Of a stretch of DNA of 39,509 nucleotides, positions 12,555 through 23,184 are shown piece after piece (the stretch's first letter is position 1; each line of letters starts with the position of its first letter). The stretch is from Calocera cornea HHB12733 (taxonomy: Eukaryota; Basidiomycota; Dacrymycetes; Dacrymycetales; Dacrymycetaceae): positions 1 to 39,509 of the forward strand of contig KV424134.1 of NCBI GenBank assembly GCA_001632435.1, in the 5' to 3' direction. Below the pieces are notes generated by a model. That model had not been told where the DNA came from, made no database searches, and saw only the letters and a list, made by a program, of their open reading frames with translations. Both the position numbers and the translations under genes were made by a program.

Positions 12555-14731
12555 ATGGTTTCTATGCCAGTGACGGTCAAGCACGGCCCGACTTCGCACA
12601 CACTTACGCTCGACACGACCCAACCGCCTCTGACGTTCAAAGGCCTCATCAGCGATGTGACTGGTGTCCCTGTGGACAGGATGAAGGTCATGCTGAGGGG
12701 CAAGATTGTCAAAGTACGTGACAAATGTTACATTGTGTATTCACAATGTCTGAATTGCGCTTTCAGGATGAGTCGAAGTGGGACGAGTTCAAGCCCAAGG
12801 CTGTATGCACCTCACCCGTTGGTGCTGATGACCAAGTCTGATCAGAACATCTGCTCTAGGGCCAAACATTCATGGTGCTCGGATCTGCGACGGAGCTTCC
12901 CAAGGGACCTACCAAGCCTGTTGTATTCTTGGAAGGTGTGCATATATGTAGCCGCCATCTGCGTACTCGCGCTTACCAGTTGGATAGACATGAATGACAC
13001 CGAGCTGGCGGATGCTGTGAGTGTCGTCGGATGTTGGCGCGTTCAACCCTCTGACATCGTGTTTATTGCAGCTACGCATGCCTGTTGGACTTATCAAGTA
13101 AGCATATCCTGATCACGTCGCGAAGGCACACCATTGACAGGCATTGCCAGTATGGGAAATACTTGCTATATGAACGCTACCCTTCAAATGTTGCGGAGTG
13201 TACCGGAGCTGCAAGTTGCACTTGATCACTACAGCGGTGCGATGAACGTCACATCTGCATTACGTGATCTGTACAAGGGCATGTCCAAGACTGCTGATGC
13301 ATTCCCTCCGTTGGCCTTCCTTACTGTACGTGATGTCATGAAGCGCTACGGGTTCTGCACTCACCCGTCTCGCAGCTCTTGAGACAAGTCAACCCTCAGT
13401 TTGCAGAGCAGTCGCGCGGTGGCCACGGATATGCGCAGCAGGGTATGTACTTCCTCGTCATGTTGCTCAGCACTTTGTCTGACACCGACCAAAGATGCCG
13501 ACGAGTGCTGGCAACAGATTGTAACTTCCCTCAACAACCTCCCTGGTATCAAGCTCGCTGCGAACGGCGATGTTGACATGGATGGGGCGAGCTCGTCTGC
13601 GCCTACTGCACATTTCGTGGAGCAGTTCATGATGGGCGAGATGTGCAAGACGTGAGCACTGTCGCTCGCTGAGTTGTATACCGTTGCTGACAGGTCTGAA
13701 GTATGACGTGCGACGACGTCCCCGAGGAGCCTCCTACGCACACCATGGAGCGCATCCTCAAGCTGGACTGTAACATATCGATCAACACCAATTTCATGAT
13801 GTCCGGCATTCTTGATGTGCGTTGTCATCCTTCGACAAGGCAATCACGAGCTTACCATTTCTATTATTAGTCCCTGGATCAAAAGATCACCAAGAACAGT
13901 CCCACCCTTGGACGCGAAGCAGTTTACACCGAGAAGAGCCGGGTATCGCGCCTGCCGGAATATCTGACAGTGCATATGGTTCGCTTCTACTGGAGGAGAG
14001 ATATCTCTAAGAAGGCAAAAATCATGGTACGCCTAGAGTCTAGTATCAAGGGCGCGGCAGGCGACTGATCATAATGTGCAGCGGAAAGTCAAGTTCCCGT
14101 TCGATTTCGACGCAACCGAGCTTGCCACTCCAGAGCTCGCTAAGCGCTTGAACCCCGTTCAGGGACGCATCCGGGAGATCGAGAAGGAGCGTGATGAGCG
14201 GAGGAAGGTGCGCCGGAAAACGAAGGATAGCGCCGACGGGAGTGTGAAGAAGGAAGAGACGGAGAAGGAGCACGAGTTGAGGAAGACGGAGAAGGAGGAG
14301 CTCGAGAAGCTCGTTGATGCGGATCTGAAGACGGATATCGGCGCCAGCTTAACAGGATTGTACGAACTTGTCGGTGAGTCTAGCCTGCCGAATGCTGTGC
14401 CTCTTACCCGAGACAGCGACTGATGGCCCGTCTAGCGCTTGTTACCCACAAAGGCGCTTCGGCTGATAGCGGTCACTACATCGGCTGGGTGAGGAAGGAC
14501 GCCGTGAACAAGCCGACTGGCGGCTCCGTTGACGACCAGGAGACGGAGAGGGATGTCTGGTACAAGTTCGATGATGACAAGGTGTCGACTGTCGACAAGG
14601 ATAAGATCACTCAGCTGGATGGAGGTGGAGAGGACAGCACGGCGTACATTCTGTTGTATAAGTGAGTCGGCTGTTTCTGAGAGACGACGCAGAAGACTGA
14701 TGTGTGTTCCAGGACCAAGCGTCTAGATTAG
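12555..14731 (+). CDS. UBP6: Ubiquitin carboxyl-terminal hydrolase 6 (proteasome-associated)
   Basis: Thirteen exons (12555-12713, 12767-12802, 12860-12935, 12988-13016, 13072-13097, 13151-13325, 13376-13442, 13495-13651, 13702-13816, 13871-14026, 14082-14373, 14436-14661, 14713-14731) encode 510 residues, near yeast Ubp6 (499). Residues 5-75 form a ubiquitin-like domain, which docks on the proteasome base in this family. The USP core has the Cys box NMGNTCYMNATL with Cys114, the His box DSGHYIGW with His443, and WYKFDDDKV following it. It removes ubiquitin from substrates held at the 26S proteasome. A strongly charged Lys/Glu/Arg stretch of about 50 residues (near 366-415) interrupts the catalytic domain between the fingers region and the His box. 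Acceptors at 13150 and 13701 skip a nearer AG; they were chosen because only they keep the frame. Confidence 0.95.
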
Positions 14732-14923
14732 GGCAGATTGTGATTGTGAGGACTGTCTGTATTTCAATGAATGACAGGATATTGCTGTTGTTTGTCCACC
14801 ACCCATGCGTTCGAGGTTTCTGGCGGCCTGTCGCTTCTCTCGGTAATGCGAGCCATCGTGGAAAACTCGGACCGACCATATTAATAGCAACCCAAAAGAA
14901 ACTGGTCGTCATACTAAGCAGGG

Positions 14924-15458
14924 TTAAACGAGCTGCAAAATGACCTGTGCACCCAGAGCAGTTGCGGCAACGCTGAGGAGAACACGCGGCCAGTTACGAC
15001 CACTCCAGATCGTGAACAACCTCTCCGCCTCATTGACCTCCATGTTCTGCAAATCTCCCTTCTTCTTCTCCAGCGCGAGCAACTTCTCGTTGATCCCAGC
15101 CACGCTCAAAACCGTGTAAATCCCCACTGAGAAGCATGTCACGCCGGCCACGCCGGCCAGCTGGCCCGCTCCGTAGTACCAACCGACACCGTAGGCGATG
15201 CTCGCGGCCAGCGTCAAGGGCGGAAGGAGTGGCAGAGCGCGGTTGTAGATGCCAGCCCAGATCGCGAGCTTCGCGCTGGTGTTGGCGGCTGTCGCGGGAA
15301 GCGCGTTCATTGACGGCATGAGGCAGAAGGACGTGAGGAGCTCGCCGCCTGCCCGAACTGTCAACCACGCGATACTCGAGGGCGCGTTGAATGTCGCACT
15401 CACCGGCGAGTGCGCCCGCGATCGCAGTACCGACAGTCATGCTGGTTAGGGCGGCCAT
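14924..15458 (-). CDS. DUF1772 (anthrone-oxygenase-like) membrane protein
   Basis: Two exons (15404-15458 and 14924-15357, minus strand) encode 162 residues with about four hydrophobic spans. The pattern is an N-terminal Ala/Gly-rich span, a GGELLTSFCLMPS stretch, central spans around LPLLPPLTLAASIAYGVGW and SVGIYTVL, then an amphipathic NEAERLFTIWSGRNWPR segment and a last span. This matches DUF1772, the family that includes anthrone oxygenases and many fungal proteins of unknown role. No polyketide gene lies nearby, so an anthrone oxygenase role is not supported by context. The 46-bp intron removes an in-frame alternative that would give a poorer N-terminus. Confidence 0.85.
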
Positions 15459-15971
15459 CTCAATCTGAGTAAGGGAATGGGGTATGGAAATGCGTTCTGT
15501 CGTCTCAGTGCCAGAATTTGGTCCTTTTTTATATGCTTAAATATTAAGGTATAGGTCGGCAACTCGTATACCGAACTTGACGACAGCCACACACTGCACA
15601 GCCGCACCCGTCGAGCGACAGAGGGGCTTTGGTAATGCATGACAGTCATTAGTCATCTGCATGTGTCAAGAACTACATTGAGAAGGTGCAAGCATGAGTA
15701 ACGTTGCGACTGTCCACGATGTCAAGGGTAAATGGGCAGGAACATGGACATCAGCGGAAATGCCATGCGGAGATGCCATGCGATACCCAGAACAGCGTTG
15801 CACACGGAGACGATGCTGGAACGCGACTTCCCATCAGCACCGCCACCCTACAGGGCTCGACGTGTAAGAGGACGTGTCGTCTCCACCGCATAATCTAGAA
15901 AAACCGTGCCACGGTCTGCTTGACCGCATACATTTCCCACGCATCTCCAGGAGGGACGCCATACACTCATT
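15459..15971. promoter_or_regulatory. Divergent promoter region
   Basis: This 513-bp gap separates the starts of the DUF1772 gene (minus) and the LHS1-like gene (plus). An ER chaperone gene would be expected to carry an unfolded-protein-response element, but I could not pick out a convincing one by eye. No gene seen. Confidence 0.45.
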
Positions 15972-18781
15972 ATGCGGACCTCTATCTTCCTCTCGTTATT
16001 GGCTTTTGTGCTAGGGTGCTCGGCGAGTTTACTCGCGATTGACTATGGCGCGGAATGGACCAAGGCATCCCTGATGAAGCCCGGCGTGCCGTTCGATGTG
16101 CTGTTGACGCGAGACTCAAAGCGGAAACTTCAAAGTGTTGTAGGATGGAAAGGACAAGAGCGGCAATTTGGCTCTGAGGCGGCGGCGGTCGTAAGTGTAC
16201 CCTCATGATCACGTTTTGATATTGTATGCTCATGGCTTGACAGTCTACACGCTACCCTCTCGACTACTTCCAATCCTTGAAGTACCTGCTTGGTGCCGAA
16301 TACACAGACGCCGCAGCAACCAATCAAAGTGCAATCACTCTCACGAAGACTGTCCCGAGCGCGCGAGGAACATTCGCCCTGGAGCAATCGGATGGAACGA
16401 CGTGGGATGTTGAGGAACTGGTTGGCATGCAGTTCGGATATGTGAAGGAGCTCGCGGAAGGGCTTGGCGGGGAACCGGTCAAGGACGCTGTCGTCACGGT
16501 GAGTTTCCTTCGAAGCACGTTCTGTTCCGTCGCTAATTTCCTTTTAGGTACCCGCCTACTTCTCCCAATTTCAACGACAAGCGGTCCTTGACTCTCTTGA
16601 AATCGCTGGTCTTCGGCCCCTGGCCCTCATCAACGACGGCACGGCCATTGCGATCAACTTTGCGATGACACGCTCCTTCCCCACGCCCGAGACCCATGTG
16701 ATTTTTGATGCCGGCGCTTCTTCCATCCGGGCGACAGTTGTCACCTTTTCGTCCACGGTGGCACCGTCAACATCATCTGCGTCTTCCAAGTCTATCACTA
16801 AGAAGGAGAAGGAGTCGACTCTCATCGAAGTGAATGGTGTGGGATACGACCTGGTCGCAGGGGGCAGCGAAATGGATAGGCGACTCCGAGAAATGCTCGA
16901 GGCGGACTTCGCGAAGAAGGCGGGTACCGAGGTCAAGGGGCCCCGGCCCATTGCCAAGTTGGCAAAGGAGGCTTCCAGAGTCAAGACAATCCTGAGTGCG
17001 AATGTAGACTCATCCGTCAACGTGAGTACATCTGGTCAAGGGTTGTAATTTGCTCTAACGATGTTGGCAGATTGAGAGTCTCTATGATGATATCGACTAT
17101 CGCTCCAAGATCACACGCGACATGTTTGAAAGCGCATGTGTCGACTTGAAGCCTCGGTTCACCCAGCCCATCGTGGATGCCCTCGCCATGGCTGGCATAA
17201 CGATGGAGAACGTGACCAGTGTTATTCTCACTGGTGGTGCCTCGAGAACTCCCATGGTCCAGTCCGAGGTGAACGCCTTAGTTGGAAAGTGAGTAAATAT
17301 CAAAGACGATGTCTCTCAGCAATCTGATACATGACAACAGGGAGAAAATCGCGCAGAACGTGAATGCAGATGAGGCGGTCGTCCTTGGAGCTGCTCTATA
17401 CGGTGCATCGCTCTCACCGCTCTTCCGTACCAAGGACATCAAGGTCCAGGATCTGGTCCCGTATCCCGTTCAGCTCTCCTACGCTGCCGGCACACGCACC
17501 ATCAACACACCTCTCTTCGCTCGTGGTTCCAAGGCAGGTCTGAAGAAGACCGTCTCGTTGAAACGGAAGGAGGACTTCATCGTCAAATTCGCCTACAAGG
17601 AGGCTCCCCTGAATGCTCCGGTGGACATCTTAGATGTGTCGTTCGAGGGCGTTGAGGAGGCTGCCAAGAATCTCACAGAGGGCGGCGCGAAGGAAGTTGT
17701 CGCCAAGCTCACTGTGCAATACTCCGACAGCGGCATTGTGAGTGTCCGGGACGCGATCCTTGCCGGCGAGGGCTACGACCAGACCTTCGCTGGGGCTCTG
17801 AAGGGATTCTTTGGGGGAGGAAAGGCGGAGGAGGTGGACCAGGAGGCCGACAAGGTGCCGAGTAGCGATGACCTGAAGGCTCAACAACCCGAGACTGCCC
17901 CTGCAAAAGCAGATAGCAAGGATGATGTGAAGGAAATTCCCTTGACATTCACCTCCGCCCACCTGTCCATCGTTCCCCTCACCAAGGAGCAGAAGCGCGA
18001 GAGCCGTCAGCGGCTGACTGCGATCAATGCCGCAGAGCAAGCAAAGCGCCGACGTGAAGAGGAGCGAAACCAACTGGAGAGCTACCTCTACAAGCTGCGC
18101 GATGTGCTCCAGGCGGACGAGGAGACGGTCTTCATGACATATTCAAGTGGCGAGGAGAGGGACACATTGAGCAGAATCCTGGCGGAGGTCTCATCATGGA
18201 TGCATGAGAATGCTGAGACTGCGGATCTTCCCAGCTTGAAGGAGAAAAGGGCGGCACTCGAGTGAGTCCCCTTTTGGTTCTGCGCACCATAGACTGACCG
18301 ATAATGCAGCACTGCGGAACACCCTATCCAGGCCCGTGTGAAGGAGGCTCAAGAGTGGCCGCAGCACCTATCGGATCTTCAGCGTGCTCTGACCGCTGGA
18401 CGTATCTTCCTGACGGGTGCATTGGAAAACCGGACAACGGATGATCCAGAGAATCCCCCGCTGTACACAGATGAGGAACTCGAAAACGTCAAGACCATAC
18501 TACAGGATAACGAGAAGTGGCTCAGGGACGCTCTCGAAGCGAACAAGGACAGGCCGAAGCATCTTGACGCTACGGTCAAGACATGGGAGATGCGATCGCG
18601 AGGCATTCTCCTGCAGGACACAGTGACAAAGTTGACGCGGAGAAAGGTGCCGAAGAAACCCAAGAAGACTTCGACCACTGCTACCTCCTCGAGCACTACG
18701 TCCGCTGAGCCGGAAAAGACCCAGAATGCGGAGGAGTCAAATGAGGATTCGCACATACCCCCGCATAGAGACGAGTTATAG
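15972..18781 (+). CDS. LHS1: ER-lumenal Hsp70-family chaperone (LHS1/GRP170-like)
   Basis: Six exons (15972-16190, 16244-16498, 16548-17021, 17071-17288, 17341-18261, 18310-18781) encode 852 residues. A hydrophobic signal peptide (1-20) leads into the actin-like ATPase domain: AIDYGAEW (phosphate 1), IFDAG, and LTGGASRTPMV (about 369-379). A degenerate beta-sandwich follows with an acidic/Gly-rich loop, then a long charged helical C-terminal domain typical of the Hsp110/GRP170 branch. The C-terminus is HRDEL, a KDEL-type retrieval signal. Family members act as nucleotide exchange factors for BiP and as holdases during translocation and folding. The length and the extended C-terminal domain favour LHS1 over canonical BiP, whose linker and substrate domain are much better conserved. 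Confidence 0.93.
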
Positions 18782-18845
18782 ACCAGGGCGTAGTCGGATG
18801 TCGTAGATTAATGGCCAACCACTGTACATCACCAGAATTAAAAGG

Positions 18846-19712
18846 CTAAACCTCGTGCCCTTCCTCTATGCCCTTTGCCTTCGCTTCTCTACGCCGCCGT
18901 ACGTCCCAGTTGTACACTCTTGCTAAGTTCACCTCCATCACCGTTATCTGCTCTCGCAGCCACTCCAGATCCTCGACAGCGTTCGATCTGCTCTGCTGCG
19001 CACCTGCCAGCTTGCTGGACAGAAGCGCTTGTGCCTCATCGAGAGGGTAAGCAAGCATGACGTTCGCCTACAAGCGCATGTCAGTACCAAGTTATCCAGC
19101 ACGCATGACCGGTACGTACCCCCAGCCACAGGTACACCAAGTCCGATTCCTCTATTACCGCTTCTGCGTATAGGGTATCGTTCAGTTCGAAGGTCGTTGT
19201 CAGTGGCGCTTCATCGGCGGCCTGGTCCTCATCGTCATCTAGATCATCCTCAAGCTCGTCCTCATCGTCCTTCTTCACGGATTTTCCGAGCTTCTTCTCC
19301 TGGTTCTGCATCAGAACGGTATTTGCTGATATAACAGGTCATACTCACTCGTCTGTCTTTCAGAAATTCTACCATGGCAAGGGTTTTGGCAATATCCGGG
19401 ATCTTCTCGTCCAGCCCTTTTCGTCTGTTTTGCACGTTGAGCTCCATGTAGCGATATTTTCTGGGTAAGGCTTAGTCAAATGGTAACATCTGGTATGGCA
19501 GAGCTACTCACGCTATCATTTCCTGGAACTTGTTCAGCGTACTCTCTACCGAGCTGTCGGTGCCGTCCAGGTACTCCTCGACATTGGACTGGAATGTGTG
19601 TCAGAAACAGCCTATATGCACGTGGATATAACCCCCTTACAACAAAAGGTGCTCTAGGAATACCTCTCGGATTGGTCTCGACTTGCGGTCCCGATGAGGT
19701 TGATACAGACAT
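18846..19712 (-). CDS. PAC10: Prefoldin subunit 3
   Basis: Five exons (19641-19712, 19512-19588, 19349-19460, 19120-19305, 18846-19067, minus strand) encode 222 residues. The protein has an N-terminal coiled coil (about 38-95), an acidic DEDELEDDLDDDED insert, and the central TTFELNDTLYAEAVI and YLWLGANVMLAYPLDEA motifs characteristic of the alpha-class subunit PFD3/VBP1/Pac10. The second helix of the coiled coil follows. Prefoldin is a hexamer that hands unfolded actin and tubulin to the CCT chaperonin in the cytosol. The stop codon lies 64 bp from the stop of the convergent LHS1 gene. The intron 19306-19348 is only 43 bp, at the short end for this window. Confidence 0.95.
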
Positions 19713-19957
19713 GTCGTGAAGTTGCTGTGGTGCAGCACTGTGTCGTCAAGCTCGCAAGTAATAATGTGGACAACTAGCCCCGACGCGTGCCCCATACGGA
19801 CCCTTGCGCGTTTGTTTCCGAAGGAAGCAGTCCAAGACTCGGAGGGTCGTCGATGTATGGTCGGTGTAACGTGGACCTGGGGTAGACTGTTCTGGTTGCC
19901 CCACACGATCCAACAAGTCTCTGCTTCTACACGGTCGCAGCTGAACGGCTCCATTGG
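19713..19957. promoter_or_regulatory. Short bidirectional promoter
   Basis: Only 245 bp separate the start codons of prefoldin 3 (minus) and PAN3 (plus), so a shared bidirectional promoter is likely. No individual element was identified. Confidence 0.5.
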
Positions 19958-22748
19958 ATGTCAGCAGCCATTCCAATTGTTGCTCCTTCACCAGGCTCGG
20001 AGCAGTTGGCGGAGACGCCGGCGAGACCGACTAAGAAAGGTAAGCGCGGTCCGGCGCAGTCGAATGAACGCGTCGCCGATTGATAATCCACGTGCAGACC
20101 AGGCGCAGCGAAGAACACAGTGCCGCAACGAGCTCATCTACGGGTACGGACAGGGAGAACGCGGTGTCGAAGAGAAGGACTGATTTCCACACGCCAGCTC
20201 GTGCAAATTCGCTGACAGCGGTTGCCCATTCTACCATCCCTCCGTGAGCACAATATTAATCAACATGCGCGTCTAAACACGCTCATGTTATCCCCCCTTC
20301 AGAAAGAAGCATCTGTCTCGTGAGTCTGATGCTCAGCTTGCGTGCCCATGCATGAGCCCTAATGCGGGGTTGGGTAGCTTTACCACGCCACCGGTGACAA
20401 CCTCCCAGCCGGCAACGCCTGCTCCGAGGGAGATGCCTTCCACACCAAACACAAACACACCTTCCAAAGGCACCAGTGGTCTGGGTGGCCTATCTGCTAA
20501 CGTCAATGCTCCGATCTTTGTCCCCAAAGGCTTTACGCCTATGCTGGCGGGGCAGGCTAATACACCGTTAGTGCCTGGGCTCGTGTTGAGGAACAAAGCT
20601 TATGATACTTCAGGTCAAGCAGTACCGCTCCCAGTACTGCGCCTGCAGAGACGCCGACGACTCAGCCTACAGAGTATGACTATGGCGATGACTTCCACTT
20701 CGACTATTTGGTGAGTCGAGCCTGCCATGGTTTGATCGATATCCTCTAATAGTAAGCCCCAGGACGATACACCATACAACAAGCCAAATGAGATCACAGC
20801 ACTGGCACCACCGTTCGTCCCAAATTCCCAACAGACTGCGGAGGGCTATACTCCGGCCATTGATCCCTATGCCCACGAGATGAATCCTTATTATGCAGAG
20901 GAGCCCGTATATCCTCGGCAACCGGTGCGTGTATTTGTGGTCACCAGTCAGTCTTATGCTAACATGCCCGCAGCTCCAATACGATCTGTACAACCCGCCA
21001 CTCCCATACATGACGAATATCCCGCAACAAGCCAATCCTTTTCTGGCTGATGATGTCCGCGAGATGTTGCAGAGACGGTCTGAAGCCATCATGGAGACAT
21101 CACCCGTGGACTACAAGCTTCCCGACGAACTGCACGTGTACCACTCATTGGTTCCTATCGAGCCACCAGGCGAGACCAGGCATCCTCGGGTCTTTCAGTG
21201 GCCAAGCATATCCTACAAAGCGATCAGCGCAAAAGACGGAAGGCCGTACATCTTGCGGAGATTTGAAGGTGAGCTAGTAGCAGCTGTTCTGGGGTCCTCA
21301 CTGAGCTTCTGGGCAGGATTCCGCCTGATGCATGAAGCTGCCTTCGCTGCCATCTCCGTTTGGAATCAAATCAAGCATCCTGGCCTAGTAACGCTGCATG
21401 AGGCGTTTACAACCCGAGCATTCGGTGATAGCTGTTAGTATTGGGCTGGGTGACGAGCGTACCTGTGTGCAGAATCTGAATCCTCACCAGCTCTTGTCTT
21501 CGTCTTCGATTATCACCCTAACTCTGAGTCACTGTACATGGCGCACATCAAGCCCAAGCAGCCCCAGCAGAAGGCGGGCAGGTCGCAACCTCATGCACCG
21601 CATCTGGCCGAGGCGACTATGTGGTCATATGCCGTACAGCTCGCAGATGCCATGCGGGTTGCGCATTCGCACAACTTGGCCTTGCGGACACTGGAGCTTA
21701 CGAAAGTTCTGTTGACCGGCAAGAACCGGTCCGTGAACTTTCAGGTCTAGTGGATTTGATGCTGATGCACTCTATCTTTTCCAGAGTGCGTGTGAATTGC
21801 TGCGGTGTGTTTGATGTTTTGAACTTCAACCCTGCGCACAATGTTATCGGGTTTCAGGTTTGTACCATCGTTCAATTTCAATTGCTGGTGCGCTAACCGG
21901 ATTTCGCAGCAAAATGATTACATGAACTTCGGCAAGCTTCTCCTGGAGTTGGCATGCAACTCGACTGCGGCAGCTACCAACTTGCCGAAATCTATGGACA
22001 TGGTGTCCAAGCGATATTCGCCCGACCTAACGAAGCTCATTCTTTACCTCATCACTCCGGCAGGCCCTCCCAAGAATTTGGACAAGTTGTTTGAGTACAT
22101 TGGAAGCCGTAGGGTGCTGGACGAATTGAATGCGGTGTCGAAGTATGTTCTGCGCCCGTCACAGCATCTACATAGCAATGCTGAACATGGCTGCAGCTAT
22201 GCAGACTCGCTTGAGGGTCAGCTGATGAGCGAACTGGAGAATGCGAGGCTCGTAAGGCTTATGACGAAGCTTGGTTTCATCAACGAGCGACCAGAGTACG
22301 CGCTCGTCCTCGGAACGCGGCTCTAGTGCTGACTTCCTATGACTCCGTACACAGGTTTGATCACGATCCTCGCTGGTCGGAAACTGGGGATCGCTATATC
22401 ATCAAGCTTTTCCGTGATTATGTTTTCCATCAGGTTGATATTCACGGAAATCCCGTCGTCAATCTTTCTCACGTCCTCGCTTGCCTGAACAAGGTTAGTG
22501 AACTTTTGGGTCCCGCCGCACTGTTTCACCGCCATGTCTCTAACTCTGTTTAGCTCGATGCTGGCATTGACGAACGCGTCATGCTTGTCTCGCGAGACGA
22601 GCAGAGCTGTCTGGTAGTGAGCTACAAAGACATCAAGTCGGCAATTGAAACAGCTTTCACGTGCGTCGTTTGCCAGAACCGAGGACACGCTGGCGCAGTG
22701 CTGATTGGCGAGGCATATAGTGATCTTTCTCGGGCGTCTGTTCGGTAA
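19958..22748 (+). CDS. PAN3: PAN2-PAN3 deadenylase regulatory subunit
   Basis: Fourteen exons (19958-20039, 20098-20143, 20198-20243, 20307-20566, 20614-20710, 20763-20924, 20974-21268, 21317-21433, 21491-21728, 21785-21857, 21910-22142, 22197-22295, 22355-22493, 22554-22748) encode about 693 residues. A CCCH zinc finger with Cys36, Cys45, Cys52 and His56 is assembled across two introns. A PAM2-like [12 protein letters not shown] (about 123-134), which binds poly(A)-binding protein, follows. Next come a pseudokinase domain with [14 protein letters not shown], a coiled coil, and the C-terminal knob ([25 protein letters not shown], split here as [13 protein letters not shown] then [12 protein letters not shown]). 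PAN3 recruits the PAN2 nuclease to poly(A) tails for the first deadenylation step. The acceptor of the third intron (20306) and the last 30 residues are uncertain; another short intron near 22660 is possible. Confidence 0.93.
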
Positions 22749-23184
22749 CATCGGATGATGTAGACTAGGCACTTTTCTCTGTTTTCGTCTTGCAATTGTA
22801 GCAACAATAGCAATTAGGAGATGTACGGAATAGCCTGCGTCGTGAGGATGAGAATGACAATTCGGACGTAATGTATTGCCTAATGTGGCACTTGGCAAGT
22901 CCTTGGACAGCTCGGCAGACGCGGGATTATTCAGTGCCGATTGAGGACTCTCCGCATGTGGCCCTGACCGCACTGGAACATGGGACGCCGGGCACCCTCG
23001 CTTGCCTCGCCGTTTCGACCTGTCCACCGACATCAGTCCACCTCCCTCCCACACCGCCAACGCTTAACCTCTTTACCCAGGCATCCGAGTCCTCTAGGTG
23101 CCCCGCAATCCCTTTCCAAATCTCGTCTGCCGATTCAGCAGTCGTCAGAACATCGACTGCAATACCAGCCTGGCAAATCCACGC
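22749..23184. other. Intergenic/5' leader region
   Basis: This lies between tandem plus-strand genes PAN3 and the Cid1-type transferase. The part from about 22980 is C-rich and open in two frames, so the transferase could begin upstream of 23185 through an extra exon. No other gene is supported. Confidence 0.45.

Noticed and set aside
14924..15458. Anthrone oxygenase in a polyketide cluster
   Set aside because: Only the DUF1772 family match supports it; neighbours are housekeeping genes with no polyketide synthase.
20566..20614. Apparent frameshift in PAN3
   Set aside because: A 47-bp intron with a GTTAGT donor and CAG acceptor restores the frame, so no mutation is needed.
22323..23060. 245-codon minus-strand open frame across the PAN3 end and the Cid1-type leader
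   Set aside because: It overlaps conserved PAN3 exons on the other strand, has no family resemblance and no splice logic.
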